Shown: one piece after another, positions 1 through 7,654 of the stretch | Layout of the letters: every line of letters starts with the position of its first letter | Numbering within the stretch: the first letter of the stretch is position 1 | Assembly (NCBI GenBank): GCA_013821475.1 | Contig: JACDGU010000007.1 | Coordinates: forward strand, 1 to 37,418 | Direction of reading: 5' to 3' | From: Solirubrobacterales bacterium | Lineage (GTDB): Bacteria; Actinomycetota; Thermoleophilia; Solirubrobacterales; 70-9 | Length of the DNA stretch: 37,418 nucleotides | Made by a program: the position numbers and the translations under genes | The notes under the pieces: model-generated | What the model saw: the letters and a program-made list of their open reading frames with translations, nothing else | What the model was told of the DNA's origin: nothing | Database searches by the model: none

Positions 1-1190
1 GCCCCGGCCTGCTCGAGCCAGCGCTCGGGCTCGGGATCGCCCTCGCGGCCGAGCGCGAAGAGGTGGGTGGCGCCGGCGGCGTGATCGACGGCGACGACAC
101 GGTTGGCGAGCATCAGCGCCGCGTCGGGGAGGTCGGAGCTGTGGACGTTGGGCGAGCCGGTATCGGCCTTCAACTCGTAGCCGAGGTAGCCGACGTAGCC
201 GCCGACGAAGCCCCGGGCGACGCCCGCCGGCGGCTCGATCGCCTGCTTGGCGAGCTCGCGGTCGAGCAGGTCGAAGATCGACCTGTGGACGACGCTCTCG
301 ACGCCGCCGCGGCGGACCGAGACCTCGCCGGCGTCGACGTCGTACTCGAGCAGACAGCTGTCGGCACCGGCGCTGGTGCCGAGGTAGGAGCACTGGGCGA
401 GCCAGGTCGGCGCGTCGGCGCTGTCGAGCCAGAAGGAGTCCTCGGCGTCGGCGAAGAGCCGTTCGTAGAGCTGCTCGGTCGGCGCCTGCCCCTCCAGCGT
501 TCGCATCCGCAAGCGCAGCTCCCCCCGCTGCGGAATCCCGGCCGACGGGACGATCTGTCGTTCCTGGGCCGACAGATCGGCCCGTCGGCCCGATCTTTGA
601 TCCATGTGGCCGTGGCGCTCGGCCATCGCGTAGAAGTTCTGGGCAATTCGCAGGCCGTGCTCGGTCGCCACCGACTCGGGGTGGAACTGGACGCCCCACA
701 TCGGCCTGGTCCGGTGCTCGACGCCCATCACCACACCGTCCTCGGCCCAGGCGGTCTCGTGACCTTCGGGCCCGATCGGGCTGGTGATCGCCAGCGAGTG
801 GTAGCGAACGACGGAGAAGTCTTGGGGGATGCCCTCGAAGAGGCCCTGGTCGTCGTGGCGGATGCGGCTGAGGCGGCCGTGCATCGCCATCGGCGCGCTG
901 CTGACCCCGCCCTCGAGCAGGTTGCCGATCCCCTGGTGGCCGAGGCAGATGCCGAGGACGGGGATCTCGCTGTAGCGGAGGATGTCGCGGCAGACGCCGA
1001 AGTCGTGCCAGCGTTCGGGCCGGCCCGGGCCCGGCGAGAGCACGATCGCATCGAAGTCCGAGCGTGAGAGCACCCGCCAGGAGACGGCGTCGTTATTGAC
1101 CACGACCGGCTCCTCGCCGGAGGCCGCGGCCAGCAGGTGGAAGACGTTGTAGGTGTAGGAGTCGTGGTTGTCGACCAGCAGGGTTCTCAT
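1..1190 (-). CDS. pabAB: Fused aminodeoxychorismate synthase PabA-PabB (partial, 3' end off the left edge)
   Basis: This would make 4-amino-4-deoxychorismate from chorismate and glutamine, the first step to p-aminobenzoate. The first ~190 residues are a class I glutamine amidotransferase: start MRTLLVDNHDSYTYN, then LSPGPGRP, the nucleophile loop LGICLGHQ, and the His-Glu part of the triad in GVQFHPES. After a linker comes the PabB N-terminal domain (FWLDSADAP, then GGYVGYLGYELKA). The chorismate-binding catalytic half lies beyond base 1. The ATG at 1190-1188 shares one base with the TGA of the upstream synthetase-like gene (TGATG), so translation is probably coupled. Fused PabAB proteins occur in folate synthesis and in antibiotic clusters; which applies here is open. 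An anthranilate synthase fusion is less likely from the PabB-type motifs but not excluded without the C-terminus. Confidence 0.88.
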   Translation of the reverse strand, partial: MRTLLVDNHDSYTYNVFHLLAAASGEEPVVVNNDAVSWRVLSRSDFDAIVLSPGPGRPERWHDFGVCRDILRYSEIPVLGICLGHQGIGNLLEGGVSSAPMAMHGRLSRIRHDDQGLFEGIPQDFSVVRYHSLAITSPIGPEGHETAWAEDGVVMGVEHRTRPMWGVQFHPESVATEHGLRIAQNFYAMAERHGHMDQRSGRRADLSAQERQIVPSAGIPQRGELRLRMRTLEGQAPTEQLYERLFADAEDSFWLDSADAPTWLAQCSYLGTSAGADSCLLEYDVDAGEVSVRRGGVESVVHRSIFDLLDRELAKQAIEPPAGVARGFVGGYVGYLGYELKADTGSPNVHSSDLPDAALMLANRVVAVDHAAGATHLFALGREGDPEPERWLEQAG

Positions 1191-2878
1191 CAGGCCGCCT
1201 CCAGTCCGAGCCCGCGGACCCCCTGGTCGAGCACGGCCGCCACCACCCGCTCGACCTCGGGCGAGCGCTCCGCCTCGCTGTACCAACGGGCAAAGTGAGC
1301 GATATAGCGCGCCAACGGGACGACGTCGAGATTCTCGATCGAGCTGCGCAGATGGCGCCGATACATCTGCGCCTGGACGACGGCGAAGCGATAGTCGGGA
1401 TCCTCGGCGAGCGGGCCCGCCGGCGAGCCGGCGCCGGCGCGGTGGGCCTGAGCCATGGCGACGTCCCAGCCGAGGCTCCCCTTGCCCTCGCGCAGCAGCT
1501 TCGCGGGCTCGAAGTCGACCCGCTTGGAGGTCGGCTGCAGGAGGAAGTAGCCGAGCGCGATCTGGGCCGGGATCCGCTCGGCGAGCGGGTGCCCGGCGCG
1601 GACCGCGGCCCGCCCGGGGTCGGCCTCGATCTCGCGCTCGAGCCACTCGGTGAGGTCGTCGATCAGCAGCGCCCCTTCCTTGCTCGAGGTGATCGTCTCG
1701 CGCTCGCGGGCGACCATCCCGTGGAAGACGTCAAAGGTCGGCGGGCCACCGCCCCTGGCGCTGCCATTGCCGTTGCCGTTGACGGCGCCGAGCGCGTCGA
1801 TCAGCTGTCGCCGGCAGGTGACGTGGGTGAACCACTCGGTGCCGCAGACCTGCAGCGAGATCACGTCGTCGAGCTCCGGCGCCGCCGACCAGTAGGCGAG
1901 CGCCCGCATGTGCTGGGTCGGCAGCCCGTCGGAGCGGACCAGCGGCATCTCCTCCAGCTCCTCGCGTTCGGTCTCGTACATCACCATCTCGTCGCCGTAG
2001 CGGCGGGTCATCGTCCCCTCGCTGAGCCCGAGATTGGTCAGCTCTCGGACCTCGGGCAGGAAGTCGGACTCGAAGATCACCTTGTCGAAGGCGATCCCCA
2101 GGTGCGAGAGCGTCTTGCGCTGGCCGGCGATCACCCAGGAACGGGTCTTCGACCACAGTTCGAGCGCCTGCTGATCGCCGGCCATCACCCGCCGCATCAG
2201 CTCGTCGGCTTCGTCGTTGTAGAGCGAGGACTCGCGCGCGACCGAGTCCTCGGCGCCGTCATCCCCGCCGGCGCCGTTCGAGCGCCCGGACGTCACGTAC
2301 TCGGCATAGCAGGCACCGACGAAGTGGTCGCTCTTCTCGCCGCCGTCGGGACCTGGCTGATCGCGGCCGCTGGCGACGACGCCGGCCATCGCCTCGCCCA
2401 TGCTGCGGCCGAGGTCGCAGATCAAGCTGCGCTGCTCGACCCGCGCTCCTGCCTGAGTCAGCGCCGCCCCGATCGCGTTGCCGATCGCGAGGTTGCGGAG
2501 GTGGCCGATGTGGAGGGCCTTGGTCGTGTTGGCGCCCCAGAAGTAGACGGCGTAGCGCCTGCCGGCGGCAAGGTCGGTCAGAGAGCCAGCCATCCCCTCC
2601 CCCGTCTCGAGGGCGGCGCCGGTCTCCCCGATCCAGCCGCTCGCCAGCCGAACCCGCACCTGGTCGTCCGCGACCGCGATCCCCTCGACCAGCGGCTCGG
2701 CCCCGATCCGCTCGAGCGCCGCAACCGAGTCGGTGTCCTCGCGCCAGACGGGAACGCGGGGGACGAGCATCAGGTCGAAGCCGGGCTCGGGCCGGTAGGG
2801 CGCCCGCGCCGCCCAGTGGACCGCCCCGTCCTCGCGAACGGCGATCTCGTCGAATTTGTCGAACGGGTTCTCGCCCAT
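1190..2878 (-). CDS. Divergent arginyl-tRNA-synthetase-like protein
   Basis: A 562-aa class I synthetase-fold protein of the ArgRS family. Visible are the ATP-binding signature ALHIGHLRN (residues 121-129), a KMSKS-loop-like SSKEG (398-402), and a helical C-terminal domain like the DALR anticodon-binding domain, ending in GLGLEA much as ArgRS ends. Differences from housekeeping ArgRS are clear. The region where ArgRS usually has a TYATRDLA-like stretch reads TQHMRALAYW, the N-terminal domain is poorly recognisable, and a low-complexity Gly/Asn linker sits at about 368-379. It may therefore be a paralogue used to make an arginyl ester or amide rather than the cell's ArgRS. It is followed by pabAB with a TGATG overlap and preceded by a tRNA gene 30 bases upstream. 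Family assignment is firm; the substrate is unknown. Confidence 0.8.
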   Translation of the reverse strand: MGENPFDKFDEIAVREDGAVHWAARAPYRPEPGFDLMLVPRVPVWREDTDSVAALERIGAEPLVEGIAVADDQVRVRLASGWIGETGAALETGEGMAGSLTDLAAGRRYAVYFWGANTTKALHIGHLRNLAIGNAIGAALTQAGARVEQRSLICDLGRSMGEAMAGVVASGRDQPGPDGGEKSDHFVGACYAEYVTSGRSNGAGGDDGAEDSVARESSLYNDEADELMRRVMAGDQQALELWSKTRSWVIAGQRKTLSHLGIAFDKVIFESDFLPEVRELTNLGLSEGTMTRRYGDEMVMYETEREELEEMPLVRSDGLPTQHMRALAYWSAAPELDDVISLQVCGTEWFTHVTCRRQLIDALGAVNGNGNGSARGGGPPTFDVFHGMVARERETITSSKEGALLIDDLTEWLEREIEADPGRAAVRAGHPLAERIPAQIALGYFLLQPTSKRVDFEPAKLLREGKGSLGWDVAMAQAHRAGAGSPAGPLAEDPDYRFAVVQAQMYRRHLRSSIENLDVVPLARYIAHFARWYSEAERSPEVERVVAAVLDQGVRGLGLEAA

Positions 2879-2907
2879 AGCCCTTGCCGGTTTGCTTTCT
2901 TTGGGAG

Positions 2908-2980
2908 TGCACCGGCCGGGGCTCGAACCCGGATCTACGGCTTACAACGCCGTCCCTTTAACCGATTAAGGCACCGGTGC
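2908..2980 (-). tRNA. tRNA-Thr (anticodon TGT)
   Basis: Read on the minus strand, the 73 bases fold as a complete cloverleaf. The acceptor stem GCACCGG pairs with CCGGTGC, with discriminator A. The D-arm has CCTT/AAGG, the anticodon arm is ACGGC-GTTGTAA-GCCGT, and the T-arm is CCGGG-TTCGAGC-CCCGG. The anticodon TGT reads ACA (threonine). The 3' CCA is not encoded. Confidence 0.93.
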
Positions 2981-3031
2981 TGGCTATGAGCGTCGGCCAA
3001 GTCAGCGACTTTGACTGATCGAAGCGGCGCG

Positions 3032-3059
3032 AGCATAACACCTATCTTGATTTATACAA
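3032..3059 (-). promoter_or_regulatory. Probable promoter of tRNA-Thr
   Basis: On the minus strand TTGTAT and TATGCT are separated by 16 bases, close to a vegetative -35/-10 pair. A start near 3025 would leave a leader of about 45 bases before the tRNA. The AT content here stands out from the GC-rich surroundings. Confidence 0.45.
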
Positions 3060-3103
3060 AGGATCCTGAGCAAAACGTCGGGATCTCGGGGAAGCCCCGG
3101 CGG

Positions 3104-3139
3104 GGAGGGGTTGCGTTCGGGGGGACACCCAACCCCTCC
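3104..3139. repeat. 10-bp stem hairpin
   Basis: GGAGGGGTTG at 3104-3113 is the exact reverse complement of 3130-3139, leaving a 16-base loop. A looser outer pairing (GGGAAGC near 3089 with GCTTCCC near 3174) encloses it. No gene is visible between 3060 and 3391, so this is a structured non-coding stretch; no function is assigned. Confidence 0.6.
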
Positions 3140-3260
3140 TCACGAGGACTTACCGAGCTTCCCAAGGTGAGCAGCTTCCCTGGGCGCACTCGCGGCTGAT
3201 GTGCGGGAAAGCTTGCGAGGGACGGGAGCCGTTCCGCAACCTAGATCGAGATCGGAGACC

Positions 3261-3380
3261 TGGGCGAGGGTCGGGTGCCCCTCCGAACGTTTTGTGCCGC
3301 TGGCCAGACTGCCATCCTCGGACGGCCCTAAGCGATCCAGCCAGTCAGGCAAGTGAGGAGGGGCACCCGACCCTCGCCCA
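3261..3380. repeat. 24-bp perfect inverted repeat
   Basis: The arms 3261-3284 and 3357-3380 are exact reverse complements with 72 bases between them. Similarity continues imperfectly outward (TAGATCG-like sequence on both sides). The right arm ends 12 bases before the stop codon of the phosphatase gene at 3392. It could act as a bidirectional terminator or be a small palindromic repeat element. No T-tract follows, so intrinsic termination of the classic kind is not shown. Confidence 0.7.
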
Positions 3381-3391
3381 AGCCCGCCGAT

Positions 3392-5050
3392 CTACGCCAA
3401 GCGCCGTTCGAACACGCAGTCGAGATGCCGCTCGTCCTCGTCACCAGGAACCGTCTTCTCCAGCTTCAGCTCCGCCGCGCGGCCCTCGAGCCGGATCGTC
3501 GCGACCTGGTTGTCGAAGAAGGGGCCGTCGCGCAGCCGCCAGCGCAGGCCGGGGTCGGCGGCGCCAGATGCCCGGGCGAGGCCGCGCATCGCGGCGGCGA
3601 ACGGTCGCGAGAAGCCGACTTTGATCACCACCCGCTCGTGGCGGTCGAGCGGGTTGCGGTAGGGCGAGCAGACAGCCTGGTAGGCGGCGCTCTGCATCCC
3701 CACCTCGGGCCGGAAGCCCATCTCCGCCAGGTAGGCGTGGTGGACGTCGCCGGAGAGGATCACGATCGAGGCCGGCGCCCGACCGCGCTTGCCGGAGCCG
3801 ACCTCCTCGAGCAGCCGCCGCATCCGCTGGAATGACTCCTCGAAGGAGGCCCAGTGGTCGAAGTCGACCGCACGGCGCAGCTTCTCCGCCCCGCGCGCCG
3901 CCAGGGCTCCCCAGGCGCCGGCGCCGGTGTGCTCGCCCCAGGCCTCGAGGTGATGGAAGCCTGGCGAGAGCAGGAACGGCACCGTGGTCGCGATCAGCAG
4001 GTGGTCGAAGTCGCCGCTTGCATGCTCGACGACCCACTCCCACTCCTCGTCGTCGACGATCGCCCGCCTGCCCTCCTCCAGCACCCGGCCGGCGCGCGAG
4101 TCCATGAAGATCACCCGGGTCCCGCCGAGGTCGCGGCAGAAGCTCCAGCGGGTTCCCGAGCCGGTCGATTCGATCTCGGCGGCGAACCCGCGCAGCTCGG
4201 CGGTGGCGTGGACGTTGCCGCGGACGCGGGCGTAGAGGTCTTCCTCGTCGAGCACCTCGGGCGAGAGGTTGCCGAGGTGCTGGTAGACCCAGTAGCTCAT
4301 GATCCCCGCCGTCGCCCGGCGATGCCACCAGGACTTCTGGCGCATCTCGGCCAGCCAGGAGCGGGAGATGTTCCAGTCGTCGCTCATGTCGTGGTCGTCC
4401 CACTGCATCGAGATCGAGACGGTCGAGAACAGCCAGCGGATCAGCGGGTCGCTCCAGGACTCTTCGTAGAGCCAGGAGTACTCCTCGTAGTCGGTCACCT
4501 CCTCGCCGGGCGGCGTCGCCGTGCCGCGCCGTGCACGGATCCGCTCCCGGGTCCGGGGCGAGCCCTCGTCGACGTAGACCTGGTCGCCGAGCAGGAGGAG
4601 GAACTCGGGCCACTCCTCGTGCTCGCCGCGGACCATCTCGCTCGCCAGCACCCGCAGCGCGTCGTACTCCATGCCCTCTTCGTGGCGGTCCTTGCTGTGG
4701 ACGTAGGGCTCCTCGTGGGGCAGCGCCACCCGGCAGGAGCCGAAGCAGACGTCGATCGGGGCCCCGCCGCCGAGGGTGCGGATCGCGCTCGGCGGCAGCT
4801 CCGAGCCCGGCTGGGGCCAGCGCCGCTCGCCGTCGAGCGCGACCTCGTACTCGTTGAAGCTGCCCGGCTCGAGTCCCTCGATCCGGACCAGCGCGTAGTG
4901 GTGCTCTTCGACCGTGAAGGTCGGCTCGCGGCGGCCGAGGATCTCGACCTCGCAGGGCGCGTCGGTCTCGACCCAGACGGTCGCCGCGGTCTCGCCGACG
5001 TAGCGCAGCAGCGGGCCGAGGACGAGCTTGGGCTTTGTCTCCTCCGGCAC
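3392..5050 (-). CDS. PhoD-like metallophosphatase
   Basis: A 552-aa protein with an N-terminal beta-rich domain (about 8-95) and a PhoD-type metallophosphatase domain. Metal-ligand motifs are clear: LLGDQVYVDE (153-162), WDDHDMSDDW (217-226), a later region around IFMDSRAGR, and ILSGDVHHAYLAE (about 431-443). Family members hydrolyse phosphomono- or diesters with an Fe/Ca centre. Classical PhoD enzymes carry a Tat signal; this one begins MPEETKPKLV with no signal peptide, so it is probably cytoplasmic. The start is GTG. It lies 38 bases downstream of the ABC-transporter ATPase gene on the same strand and could be read through from it. The substrate is not known. Confidence 0.85.
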   Translation of the reverse strand: MPEETKPKLVLGPLLRYVGETAATVWVETDAPCEVEILGRREPTFTVEEHHYALVRIEGLEPGSFNEYEVALDGERRWPQPGSELPPSAIRTLGGGAPIDVCFGSCRVALPHEEPYVHSKDRHEEGMEYDALRVLASEMVRGEHEEWPEFLLLLGDQVYVDEGSPRTRERIRARRGTATPPGEEVTDYEEYSWLYEESWSDPLIRWLFSTVSISMQWDDHDMSDDWNISRSWLAEMRQKSWWHRRATAGIMSYWVYQHLGNLSPEVLDEEDLYARVRGNVHATAELRGFAAEIESTGSGTRWSFCRDLGGTRVIFMDSRAGRVLEEGRRAIVDDEEWEWVVEHASGDFDHLLIATTVPFLLSPGFHHLEAWGEHTGAGAWGALAARGAEKLRRAVDFDHWASFEESFQRMRRLLEEVGSGKRGRAPASIVILSGDVHHAYLAEMGFRPEVGMQSAAYQAVCSPYRNPLDRHERVVIKVGFSRPFAAAMRGLARASGAADPGLRWRLRDGPFFDNQVATIRLEGRAAELKLEKTVPGDEDERHLDCVFERRLA

Positions 5051-5088
5051 AGGACTTAGCTTCCCAGAAATCGGATCCGCAAATCGGC

Positions 5089-5844
5089 TCAGATCCGGCC
5101 GGCCTCGAGCAGGCGACTGAGGAAGCGCCTGGTCTCCGGCCGCTGCGGCTGCTCGAGCACCCGCTCGGGCGGGCCCGACTCGACGATCCGGCCCTCGTGC
5201 AGGAAGGCCACCTCGTCGGCGACCTCGCGGGCGAAGCTCATCTCGTGGGTGGCGATCACCATCGTCATCCCCTCCGCCTTGAGGTCGCGGACCGCCGCCA
5301 ACACCTCGCCGACCAGCTCCGGGTCGAGGGCGCTGGTCACCTCGTCGAGCAGCAGCGCCCGCGGCCGCCCCGAGAAGGCCCGGGCGATCGCCACCCGCTG
5401 CTGCTGACCGCCGGAGAGGTTGTCGGGCCGGTCGTGCTCCCGGCCCTCGAGGCCGAAGCGGGCCAGCAGCACCCGGCCGCGCTCCTCCGCCTCAGCCTTG
5501 GAGAAGCCGTGGGCGCGTCTGTCGCCGAGGACGACGTTCTGCAGCGCCGTCAGGTGCGGGAAGAGGTTGTACGCCTGGAAGACGAGCCCCAGCCGGCGCC
5601 GGATCTCGACCGGCTTGACCGCGGGATCGGTGATCACCTCACCGTCGAGGAAGACGTCGCCGTCGTCGATCTCCTCGAGCAGGTCGATGCAGCGCAGCAG
5701 CGTCGACTTGCCCGAGCCCGAGGCGCCGATCAGCGCCACCGCCCGGTGCTCGTCGACGGTCATGTCGATCCCGCGCAGGACCTGGCGGGTGCCGAAGGCC
5801 TTGGTCACGCCGCGGACCTCGAGGACCGGAGCCGCGGCGCTCAC
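5089..5844 (-). CDS. Polar amino-acid ABC transporter ATP-binding protein (GlnQ-like)
   Basis: The 251-aa ATPase subunit of a type I importer. It has Walker A GASGSGKST (40-48), Q-loop VFQ (88-90), signature LSGGQQQR (143-150), Walker B ALLLDE (163-168) and H-loop ATHE (198-201). Length and motif spacing match the GlnQ/HisP family, which powers uptake of polar amino acids. The GTG start overlaps the permease stop by 4 bases (GTGA), so the two are translationally coupled. It is the last of three genes (binding protein, permease, ATPase). Confidence 0.92.
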   Translation of the reverse strand: MSAAAPVLEVRGVTKAFGTRQVLRGIDMTVDEHRAVALIGASGSGKSTLLRCIDLLEEIDDGDVFLDGEVITDPAVKPVEIRRRLGLVFQAYNLFPHLTALQNVVLGDRRAHGFSKAEAEERGRVLLARFGLEGREHDRPDNLSGGQQQRVAIARAFSGRPRALLLDEVTSALDPELVGEVLAAVRDLKAEGMTMVIATHEMSFAREVADEVAFLHEGRIVESGPPERVLEQPQRPETRRFLSRLLEAGRI

Positions 5845-6719
5845 CGCACCGCCCCCGCCCCACCCATCCGGTCGACGACGCGCGCCAGCGGCACGGTGAC
5901 CGCCAGGTAGAGCAGCGCCGCGGCGATCAGCGGCGTGTAATTGAAGTTTTCGCCCTGGATGATCTGGGCGATCCGGTAGGCCTCGAGCGGGCCGATCGTC
6001 GAGATCAGCGCGACGTCCTTCTGCAGCGAGACGAAGTCGTTCAGCAGCGGCGCCGCCACCCGCCGCACCGCCTGCGGCAGGATCACGTGGCGCATCGCCT
6101 GCCCGTGGGTCAGACCGACGGCAAGCGCGGCGTCATGCTGACTGTGGTGGACGGAGTCGATTCCGGCCCGGTAGACCTCGGCCACGTAAGCGCTGTAGGA
6201 GAGGGTGAGCGCGATCCCGCCGAGGACCACCGGTTCGGTGGGCAGGCCGTTCAGCTGCAGGGCCGGCACTCCGAATCCGATCAGGTAGATCAGCAGGATC
6301 ACCGGCACGCCGCGAAAGAGGTCGACCCAGACGGTTCCCAGCATGCGGATCGGAAATATCGCCGGCGCGCGGCTGGTTCGGATCAGGGCGATCGCCAGCC
6401 CGAGGATCAGCACCGCCACCTCGACGACCATGAAGATCTTGACGTCGAGCCAGAAGCCTTCGAGGACTTCCGGGAAGGCGTTCTTGAATTCGCTCCAGGA
6501 GAAGAAGGTTTCGCGCACCACCGGCCAGCCGGGGCTGGTCAAGATCCAGGCCGCGAGCCCGCCGAGGACGACGACGCTGGAGACGACCGCGATCGCCTGC
6601 CCGCGCCGGGCCTGGCGGCGCTTGGCAGCCTCCCGTTCGAGGCGACGATCGCTGATGAGCGCGGACTCGGCCAAGCAGCGGCTGATTCTGACCCCGGCCG
6701 GGGACGGTGCTGCGGACAC
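5841..6719 (-). CDS. Amino-acid ABC transporter permease (HisM/GlnP family)
   Basis: A 292-aa membrane protein whose C-terminal two thirds is a typical polar amino-acid permease. It has several hydrophobic spans, the family segment DLFRGVPVILLIYLIGFG, and the EAA-loop region (residues ~200-225, with AVGLTHGQAMRHVILPQAVR) that contacts the ATPase. The first ~45 residues are charged and cytoplasmic, followed by one extra span. The GTG start at 6719 has no clear ribosome site, so the true start may lie inside the first 35 codons. It is 21 bases downstream of the binding-protein gene and overlaps the ATPase gene by 4 bases. Confidence 0.9.
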   Translation of the reverse strand: MSAAPSPAGVRISRCLAESALISDRRLEREAAKRRQARRGQAIAVVSSVVVLGGLAAWILTSPGWPVVRETFFSWSEFKNAFPEVLEGFWLDVKIFMVVEVAVLILGLAIALIRTSRAPAIFPIRMLGTVWVDLFRGVPVILLIYLIGFGVPALQLNGLPTEPVVLGGIALTLSYSAYVAEVYRAGIDSVHHSQHDAALAVGLTHGQAMRHVILPQAVRRVAAPLLNDFVSLQKDVALISTIGPLEAYRIAQIIQGENFNYTPLIAAALLYLAVTVPLARVVDRMGGAGAVR

Positions 6720-6740
6720 GCGGAGCGCGGCCGCCGGTGC

Positions 6741-7598
6741 TCAGTGCAGTTCGGGTGCGCCGGCGGCCTGACTCATCCAGCGCTGGGTGATCTTCTCGAT
6801 TTCTCCCGAGCTTTCGAGCTCTTCGATCGCCTGCGAGACGCAGCCGGTGAGCGAGGAGCCCTTACTCAGCAGGGCGCCCCATTCTTCGCCGGTGGCGCCG
6901 CCGAACTGGCCGACGACGGTCGCCGTCGTGACCTGGGCCGCGGTCAGGTACAGCGCCGTCGGCAGGTCGACGACGACGGCTTCGACCTGGCCGTTCTTCA
7001 GCGCGGTAACGACGTCGCCGGAGTTGTTGAAGACTTCCGGCCGGCTGCCCGGTTCGATTTCGTCTTCGACCGCGCTGAGGCTGGTGGTGTTGATCTGGAC
7101 GCCGATCTTGGTGTCCACCAGATCCGCCAGCGAGGTCGCCTTGGCCGCGGCCGAGCTCTTCAGCGCCACCACCGCCTGATTGGCCTTGTAGTACGGCGCC
7201 GAGAAGTCGACCGCCTTTTCACGGACCGGGGTGATCGAGATCTCGTTGACGTCGAAGTCGAAATTCTTCGGGCCAGGCGCGTAGGAGGAGTCGAAGGGCT
7301 CGACCGTCCACTTCACCTGCGCCGGCTTGTAGCCGAGTTGCTTGCCGATCGCGAAGCCGACGGCGCTCTCGAAGCCTTCGCCGTTGGCCGGTTCGTCGTC
7401 TTCGAAGTAGGGCGGGTAGGCGGGTTTGTCGGTCGCGATCGTCAGCGTCCCCTTGCTCTGGGTCTGCATCTTGGCCGGCGTGCAGGAGGCGGCGCTCGCC
7501 GTGGTGGTGGCGCCTCTGGAGTCGCTCTTGCTGCTGCCGCAACCGGCGAGGGCGGCAAGCGCGAGGACGAGGATGGCGGGGGCGAGAAGCTTCTTCAT
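6741..7598 (-). CDS. Amino-acid ABC transporter substrate-binding lipoprotein
   Basis: A 285-aa solute-binding protein of the SBP_bac_3 family. A lipoprotein signal peptide with lipobox LAGC (residues 16-19) implies anchoring to the outer face of the membrane. The mature part has the usual periplasmic-binding fold features (GTLTIATDKPAYPPYF, then DFDVNEISITPVREKAVDFS). It would deliver an amino acid to the permease and ATPase encoded just downstream; which amino acid cannot be read from the sequence. A plausible promoter lies upstream at 7626-7654. Confidence 0.9.
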   Translation of the reverse strand: MKKLLAPAILVLALAALAGCGSSKSDSRGATTTASAASCTPAKMQTQSKGTLTIATDKPAYPPYFEDDEPANGEGFESAVGFAIGKQLGYKPAQVKWTVEPFDSSYAPGPKNFDFDVNEISITPVREKAVDFSAPYYKANQAVVALKSSAAAKATSLADLVDTKIGVQINTTSLSAVEDEIEPGSRPEVFNNSGDVVTALKNGQVEAVVVDLPTALYLTAAQVTTATVVGQFGGATGEEWGALLSKGSSLTGCVSQAIEELESSGEIEKITQRWMSQAAGAPELH

Positions 7599-7625
7599 GA
7601 CGGTTCCCGGGCGCGGGAAGCGGCC

Positions 7626-7654
7626 ATCCTAGTGACTTTGCGCCCAGGCGTCAG
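7626..7654 (-). promoter_or_regulatory. Probable promoter of the amino-acid transporter operon
   Basis: On the minus strand CTGACG and TAGGAT are separated by 17 bases, a good actinobacterial -35/-10 pair (-10 of the TANNNT type). It overlaps the stop codon of the upstream hydrolase gene and lies about 30 bases before the binding-protein start, so the transporter can be transcribed on its own. Confidence 0.5.

Noticed and set aside
1295-2989. 564-codon + strand ORF
   Set aside because: It lies antisense to the ArgRS-like gene and the tRNA. Its protein is low-complexity (Arg/Gly/Asp/Val) without family motifs, as expected for a shadow frame in GC-rich DNA.
3854-5059. 401-codon + strand ORF opposite the PhoD-like gene
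   Set aside because: Antisense shadow; the minus strand has all metal-ligand motifs.
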